This document shows positions 58,037-64,000 of a DNA stretch of 64,000 bases, in pieces (within the stretch, counting starts at the first letter, position 1; each line of letters starts with the position of its first letter). Under the pieces are notes generated by a model that was not told the DNA's origin, searched no databases, and was given only the letters and a program-made list of their open reading frames with translations. The translations under genes and the position numbers were made by a program. The stretch spans positions 62,001 to 126,000 of the forward strand of contig JAFEMH010004901.1 of assembly GCA_022495995.1 (NCBI GenBank), read 5' to 3'. Source of the stretch: Adenophora triphylla var. japonica. Taxonomy: Eukaryota > Streptophyta > Magnoliopsida > Asterales > Campanulaceae.

Positions 58037-59545
58037 TGTTGGGTTTCGAGGGTCCATGCGCAGCGGAATAATGCAAATAACTCGAATACCCAAAGCCCTA
58101 GAATCCGTTCTAGATGAATAATTAAGAAGTATGAATTAGGGTTACCAACCTTGAATGCCTTTGTCGTTGATATACGTAGTCTAACTCCAGATTGAAGAAT
58201 TAGCAAGTCTTCAATATACGATCCTTTAATCACGAACAAAAGATCTTGAGAGGCGAAGATCCTCTACGAGTATCCACGCGATGAACGAACCCTAGAACTC
58301 TTTCTAGGAGGATTGCTAGACCCCTTGATTGAAACCTTTTCAATCTATGATGAATTATGGAATTGGTGTGATGTTTTTCAATTCACAATTGAAAAATCTC
58401 TCTATTTTGTCTTTCTCAAAGCTCAAAATCGGAACTGGCTGCTAGGGTTGTTCAAGGATACTATTTATACTCTATAAATATTATACCCTATTAAAAACCC
58501 TTGGCAAAAACGGTTTCAGCGTTTCAGCGTACATGGGCGGTCGCCCATCAGGACATGGGCGGTCGCCCATGTGTCCAGCCTAACCTCCTTATACGAAAAC
58601 CATCATGGGCGGTCACCCATAAGGGCAAGGGCGGTCGCCCGTGTGGACGATCTCCAATGCCCAGTTTTTCATATAACATGGGCGGTCGCCCATAGCACCT
58701 TGGGCGGTCGCCCATCACACCAGAATCCATAATTCCATTTTTGACAATTCGTTCGATGCGTGTGACCCCATAGGACTATACTATGTTGGCAATGAGTCCG
58801 ATCACATCGATCCTCATAAGACATGAGCGGACTCTAGCAAGCCATCATGCCTACCCAAATAGTATAATATCAAGTTCGTTTTTCCTACATAGAACATATC
58901 ACAATCCCATTGTCACACGATGTTATATTGAACATGAGTCATGGTCCACGTCAACTCATATTGTTCAATGCTTTCTCGTTACTAAGTAAATTGATTAATC
59001 GAATGACATTAATCATATTAATTCATTCGGGCATGGCCATGCACTACATCAATCTTACTCACGAGTGGCCAAGCAAACATCTCTCTTTACGAGGGACAAT
59101 TTCCATCTTGACTTATCATTCTTCCCAACAAGAATCATACCATGCCAATGATAGCCCTTATTGTCATCCGGTTAAAGACAACGTTAAACTATATCAAACA
59201 TGATATTCATCGAGTGGAAGACGATGATAATCTCAGGTCAAAGAATATCAATGATATGACTATATGAGATCTAATTATGACATTTGACCATGACATAGAT
59301 CTCATAATGGGTCAAGTTCAGTACCTTGTTCTCTAACAAGTACCCATGAATCTAATGTGCATCTCTATGCATATAATCATCACATGATTATCCATTAGAC
59401 TTCATACTAGTGCTTCATAAGTACTAGGGACACAATTATTAATGTAAACATGCAAACACATATAATAATCAAAGAAACAATCTCATATATAAATGAACAA
59501 TGACATTACATAAAGGTCTATCTCTATAGGCCTAGGGCACTAACA
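58037..59545 (-). repeat. Copia-C 3' LTR
   Basis: 1509 bp, minus strand starts TGTTAGTGCCC and ends CGAAACCCAACA. Carries the palindrome cluster and TATA described separately. No reading frame of note. Confidence 0.92.
58461..58715 (-). promoter_or_regulatory. Copia-C LTR promoter: paired ATGGGCGGTCGCCCAT palindromes and TATA
   Basis: Six copies of a 16 bp palindrome with a 2 bp centre (or close variants) start at 58533, 58555, 58605, 58628, 58678 and 58700. Spacings are 22, 50, 23, 50 and 22, so they form three pairs repeated every 72-73 bp. On the minus strand GTATAAATAG (58461-58470) lies about 60 bp downstream of the cluster. The second site of pair two is GGGCGGTCGCCC only; the first of pair two has one mismatch. 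Confidence 0.8.
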
Positions 59546-59560
59546 CCTACAGTCTCCCAC
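59546..59560 (-). other. Copia-C polypurine tract
   Basis: Minus strand GTGGGAGACTGTAGG abuts LTR start TGTTAGTG. It lies only a few bases past the pol stop. Confidence 0.85.
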
Positions 59561-59565
59561 TTGCA

Positions 59566-62500
59566 CTAGGCCCAATCATTCATGTATCTTATACCCATGG
59601 ACCTAACATGACCATCATGTTTAGCTTGTGGTAAAGGCTTGGTGAGAGGGTCCGAAATATTGTCATCCGTTGGTACCTTGCATATCTTGACATCCTCCCT
59701 TTCACAGATTTCTCGTATGAGGTGAAAACGTCTCAAAATGTGTTTGGATCGCTGATGTGACCTTGGTTCTTTTGCTTGGGCAATAGCACCATTATTGTCA
59801 CAGAACAGCTCTATCGGGTTAGTGATACTCGGAACGACTTCTAAGTCACTAACGAACTTCTTGATCCAAACCGCCTCCTTAGCCGCATCCGATCTTTGCT
59901 ATGTATTCGGCTTCTGTTGTAGAATCGGCAACGGTGCTGCTTGAAACTCTTCCAACAAACAGCACCTCCATTTAGCATAAAAACAAAACCAGACTGCGAT
60001 CTAAAGTCATCTTTGTCGGTTTGGAAGCTTGCATCTGTGTAACCCTTTACAACCAGATCATCTTCCATTCCTCCAAATACCAAGAATACATCCTTAGTCC
60101 TTCTCAAGTACTTAAGGATACTCTTGGCTGACTATCGATGGTTCTCACCGAGGATCGAGGCTGGTATCTACTCGTTGCGCTTAGAGCATACGAGACATCG
60201 GGTCTAGTACACAACATGGCATACATGATAGATCCAATTGCCGAAGCATATGGAATATCACTCATCCTCTTTCGCTCATCATTTGTCTTAGGACAATGAG
60301 TCTTGCTAAGAGTAATGCCATGTCCCATTGGCAAGTTCCCTCTCTTAGAATTTTCCATGCGGAATCTTCTAAGGACCTTGTCAATATATGTACTCGACTC
60401 AAACCAATCATCCTTCTTGATCTATCTCTATAGATCTTGATACCAAGGATATAAGCCGCTTCACCCATATCTTTCATTGAAAAACATTTTCCTAACCAAG
60501 ACTTAACGGTCTCAAGTGCGGGAACATTGTTTCCAATGAGCAAGATGTCATCGACATATAGCACCAAATAGGACTATGCTCCCACTTATTTTCTTGTATA
60601 CACAAGGCTCATCTTCGTTTTTGATGAAGCCAAACTCTTTGGTGATTCATCAAAACGTAGATTCCGGCTCAGGAAGCTTGCTTCAATCCATAAATGGATC
60701 TCTGCAACTTACACACTTTGTTAGAATTCTTTGGATCGACAAATCCTTGGTGTATCATGTATACATCCTCAAGTAGGTTTCCGTTAAGAAAGCTTATTTG
60801 TTTTGACGTCCATTTGCCATATCTCATAGTCGTAATATGCGGCTATGGCAATTAAGATTCTAATAGACTTAAGCATTGCTACGGGCGAAAAGGTTTCATC
60901 ATAGTCGACGCCATGAATGCTGCCTATACCCCTTAGCGACTAGCCTAGCCTTATAAGTATGTACCTTCCCATCCATGTCGGTTTTCTTTTTGAAAACCCA
61001 TTTGCACCCTATGGTTTTTACACCATCGGGTGGATCAATCAAGTTCCAAACTTGATTATCGTACATGGATTTGATCTCGGATTCCATGGCTCCTAGCCAC
61101 TTGTCCGAATCGGGAGTGGACATCGCCTCTTGATAGGAAGTAGGTTCATCATTCTCAATGATTTCTACTTCATTACTTTCCGTCATGAGAAATCCATATC
61201 TCTCGGGTTCGGATCGTATCCTATCCGATCTGCGAAGAACTTGTGTATCTTGAACCGGTTCCACAACGGCTTGTGAACTTGGTTCCGTCTCTACTATCGG
61301 TTCCTTGTCATTTTCGGGTTCTTGAATTTCTTCAAGATCAATTTTACTCCCACTAGTTTCTTTAGAGAGAAACTCTTTCTCTAGAAAGACACCATTTCGA
61401 GCAACAAACACTTTGTTCTCGGATTGGTTGTAAAATAGATATCCTTTCGTTTCCTTAGGATAACCAACGAAAATGCATTTATCGATTTAGGTGCAAGTTT
61501 ATGTTCGAAACTAATTTCTTTACATAAGCCTCACAACCCCAAATCTTCATGAAAGATAAGCTAGGCTTTCTTCCATACCACATCTCATGTGGGGTTTTAG
61601 GAGCCGATTTAGTAGGGACCTTATTAAGCGTGAAAGCATTTGTTTCCGGTGCATGTCCCCAAAAGAAATAGGAAGGTTAACTTGACTCATCATCGATCGA
61701 ACCATATCTAATAGAGTTCGATTTCTCCTCTCGGATACACCATTCCATTGTGGTGTTCGGGTGGAGTAAGTTACGAAACAATTCCACAACTTTTCGGATG
61801 ATCGTCAAATTCTTGGCTTAAGTATTCACCACCTCGATCGGATCGAATGGTTTTAATAGTTTTGCCAAGTTGATTTTGTACCTCATTTTGAAATATTCTG
61901 AATATCTCAAATGCTTCACTTTTGTACTTCATCGGATAGACATAGCCATATACGGAGAAGTCATCGGTGAACGTTATGAAATACCGAAATCCTCCCCTAG
62001 CAATGCTATTCATTGGTCCACACACATCGGTATGTATGAGAGCCAATAAATCACTAGCCCTTTCACTACTCTTAGTAAAAGGAGCTTTAGTCATCTTGCC
62101 CAATAAACAAGACTTCGCAAACATCATATGATTCATAATCATATGAGTCTAAATATCCATCTTTATGGAGTTTAGATACGCGTTTCTCGTTTATGTGACC
62201 AAAACGGCAATGCCATTTGTATGTGTTGTTCACATCATTTGGTTTAGATTTCTTACTAACATGATAAACATTCTCAACATTACTTTCAACATCCAAGACA
62301 TAAAGGCCATTAAAAGAATGAGCAACACGATAAAGCATGTCATTCAAATAAATTGAAAATTTCTTATTTGCAATAAGAAAATTATAACCCTCATTGTCTA
62401 AACATGAAATAGAAATAATGTTTACGCTCAAATCAGGAACATAATAACAGGTTATTTAAAACTAAAATTAATCCGCTAGGTAAAGTGACTTCGTAAGTCC

Positions 62501-62640
62501 CTACGGCCCAATGCGGCAACTCTTGCTCCATTTCCAACCCGCGAGATCTACTTCACCCATTTTGAGCGACCTTCTATTCTTAAGTCCCTGCACATTTAGA
62601 CAAATGTGAGATCCACATCCGGTATCTAATACCCAAGAAC
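59566..62640 (-). pseudogene. Copia-C pol: PR end, IN, RT, RNase H
   Basis: Minus strand, in order: protease WVLDTGCGSHIC (near 62610), GAG-pre-integrase WHCRFGHINEKRVSKLHKDG, integrase IHTDVCGPMNSIARGG, TIRSDRGGEYLSQEF and GVSERRNRTLLDMVRSM (D, D, E visible, in different frames). Then RT WKWVFKKKTDMDGK-like sequence (GCKWVFKKKTDMDGKVHTYK) and LYVDDILLIGN (near 60560), and RNase H KGYTDASFQTDKDDFRSQSG. It ends RSMGIRYMNDWA at 59569. At least five frameshifts and a missing RT segment (about 60570-60900 is hard to read). Confidence 0.9.
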
Positions 62641-63516
62641 TAGAAGTAGAAAGTAGAACATCTATCATATAGATACCTGAAGTCGTGGCAATCACATTGC
62701 CCTTCTTCTTGACCCTTCTGATAAGCTTTGCGATTACGCTTCCAATGCCCGGTTTCATTGCAATGGTAGCATACCGCATCCTTTTGGGATTTGGGTTGAG
62801 GCTTCTCAACAACGGCAACCTTTGCCTCCGGTTTAGCAACTTTTGCTTTAACCTTGTTTTTCTTGAACCCTTTTCCTTTGTTCACCATCAACACTTGATT
62901 GGTTTTCTTGGTAATATTGTTCTCCGCATTCTTTAGCATCCCATGCAATTCAGACAGAGATTTATTCATCCCATTCATGTTATAATTCGGAAACAGGCGA
63001 TTATAACTTTCGGGAGTGAATGCAATATCATATCCGTAGCCGGCTCAGTGGATAGGATATCCAAGCCTCTCAAGGTGCTCGAGGTGACCCTTCATTTTCA
63101 ACACATGAGGCCCAACGGGTTGTCCTTCAATCATCTTGCATGAATGAAGAGCCTTCATAGTGTCAAACCTTTCCTGACGTGCTTGCAAGCTGGAACATTT
63201 CCTTTAAATGATTTCCCAAATCATAAGCTTCCATGTGTACAAGGTCCTTCTGAAGGGCCTTACACATAGTAGCTTGACATCGGGCAACCAACATCTATAG
63301 AATCATCGACATGTTTCTTATGTTGGTCCCTTTCGGCTTTAGGTGCATTAGCGGCGAGGCTCGGGTGGAATGGGTCCATCGAGAATGTACAACTTCCTTT
63401 CTGTTTGAGAACAATTCTCGAACGGCGGATCAATCCACATAGTTGTTGCCATTCTCTTCTAACTTGTCCTTCTCGGAGTGATCGCGATGACAAATTCGAT
63501 TAGTGTTAGCGGCCAT
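62640..63516 (-). pseudogene. Copia-C gag
   Basis: Starts MAANTNRICHRDHSEK at 63516. Capsid-like part includes LIRRSRIVLKQKGSC and, after frameshifts, SLSELHGMLKNAENNI (from 62978). A Lys-rich stretch precedes one zinc knuckle CYHCNETGHWKRN near 62745-62785, where the last Cys is mutated (KRNRK). Frameshifted in several places. Confidence 0.82.
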
Positions 63517-64000
63517 TGATCTACAAAGATATGCAACAAGATATAAACATATATAAGCACCAATTTCATTTAAGAGATTAAATAATGTATTTCACAAATA
63601 CTCCCACTAAATTATATAACCTTCATATACAAACATGCATAATATAATTTAATAGGCTAAGACCCAACTTTAATTTAATTTCAAGTCGGCTATGGCACAT
63701 TTGCTCAAAATTAAACTAAAAAGGTAGATAACATTTATCAATCATATCAACATATGACTCTTAGATCTTTTATGAGATTATAGACATCATATGTCACATG
63801 TTTCAATCTCATCTTATGCCTTAGGCCCAAAACTGTTTTGATAGCCTTATTGAGTTCAACCATTTTAAACGTATAGCAATCACTATTTGCTCATCTTGAT
63901 CATACAAAGATAGAATTAATGTACCTCGCTATGGCGAGCCTACATAAAACTACCCGTGTACTCACAAGTGTTTAAAGTGGGTAGCATAAACAAACTCAAA
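63517..64000 (-). other. Copia-C 5' leader
   Basis: AT-rich sequence upstream of gag without a frame. No tRNA-Met primer complement (GCTCTGATACCA on the plus strand) is seen before the window ends, so the 5' LTR lies further right. Confidence 0.6.

Larger units (their letters stand above)
58037..64000 (-). mobile_element. Copia-C: Ty1/copia element (3' LTR, pol, gag), 5' LTR outside window
   Basis: On the minus strand from the right edge: leader, gag from 63516, protease, integrase, RT, RNase H with stop at 59566-59568, polypurine tract, then the 3' LTR 59545-58037. Inserted in the Tat-3 3' LTR after GAATG. A single gag-pol frame with moderate frameshifts suggests a middle-aged copy. It is not SIRE-like; the lineage within copia is unresolved. 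Confidence 0.92.

Noticed and set aside
58501..58730. Frames with repeated GRPPM / GGRPC peptides
   Set aside because: Generated by the repeated GGGCGGTCGCCC palindromes in the Copia-C LTR.

Overview
The window is plant nuclear DNA, almost certainly from an angiosperm and probably a eudicot. I find no bacterial, organellar or ordinary single-copy host gene. Nearly all of it is a nest of transposable elements: several Ty1/copia and Ty3/gypsy LTR retrotransposons, two solo LTRs, a hAT DNA transposon and a Pack-MULE carrying a piece of a host gene. Element names (Copia-A1, Tat-1 and so on) are mine.

Layout. (1) 1-20060: Copia-A1, a minus-strand SIRE/Maximus-like copia element. It is split at 2962/14310 by Tat-1 (2963-14309), a young, pol-less Ty3/gypsy element with nearly identical 1.08 kb LTRs, a tRNA-Arg primer site and a spliced plant-mobile-domain (PMD) gene on its antisense strand. 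(2) 20067-32372: Copia-B, a plus-strand relative of Copia-A inserted in the Copia-A1 gag. A 2.6 kb solo LTR (28627-31257) interrupts it. (3) 32373-35107: the 3' LTR and 3' end of a second minus-strand Copia-A copy (A2), broken against a fragment of a second tRNA-Arg-primed gypsy element (Tat-2, 35108-37259). (4) 37763-38972: a Pack-MULE with ~185 bp terminal inverted repeats. (5) 39416 to about 44640: a decayed hAT transposon split by a second solo LTR of the same family (41186-43571), followed by a ~155 bp tandem repeat. (6) 45702-58036: Tat-3, a Tat-lineage gypsy element with decayed gag-pol and a much better preserved multi-exon gene on the antisense strand. (7) 58037-64000: Copia-C, a minus-strand copia element inserted in the Tat-3 3' LTR and running off the window.

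How the parts work together. The sense genes (gag, protease, integrase, reverse transcriptase, RNase H) are mostly frameshifted, so most copies look non-autonomous. Beside them lie accessory genes with their own promoters and introns: antisense genes in both Tat elements with long internal regions, and a 3' sense-strand gene in both SIRE-like copia families.

The most interesting signal is a recurrent promoter design. Each retrotransposon family carries its own short CpG-containing motif (CGATCG, GCGGTTT, AACCGGT/AACCGAT, GGCACGACTCGTGCC, ATGGGCGGTCGCCCAT, CCTCGGC, GCCGTGCGGC). In most cases it is clustered just upstream of a TATA box in the LTR. In Tat-1, Tat-3, Copia-A and Copia-B it also lies upstream of the accessory gene, and in several families it spreads through coding sequence. 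Some clusters have fixed 19-23 bp spacing. I infer, without proof, that these are binding sites for a regulator, possibly the accessory protein itself.
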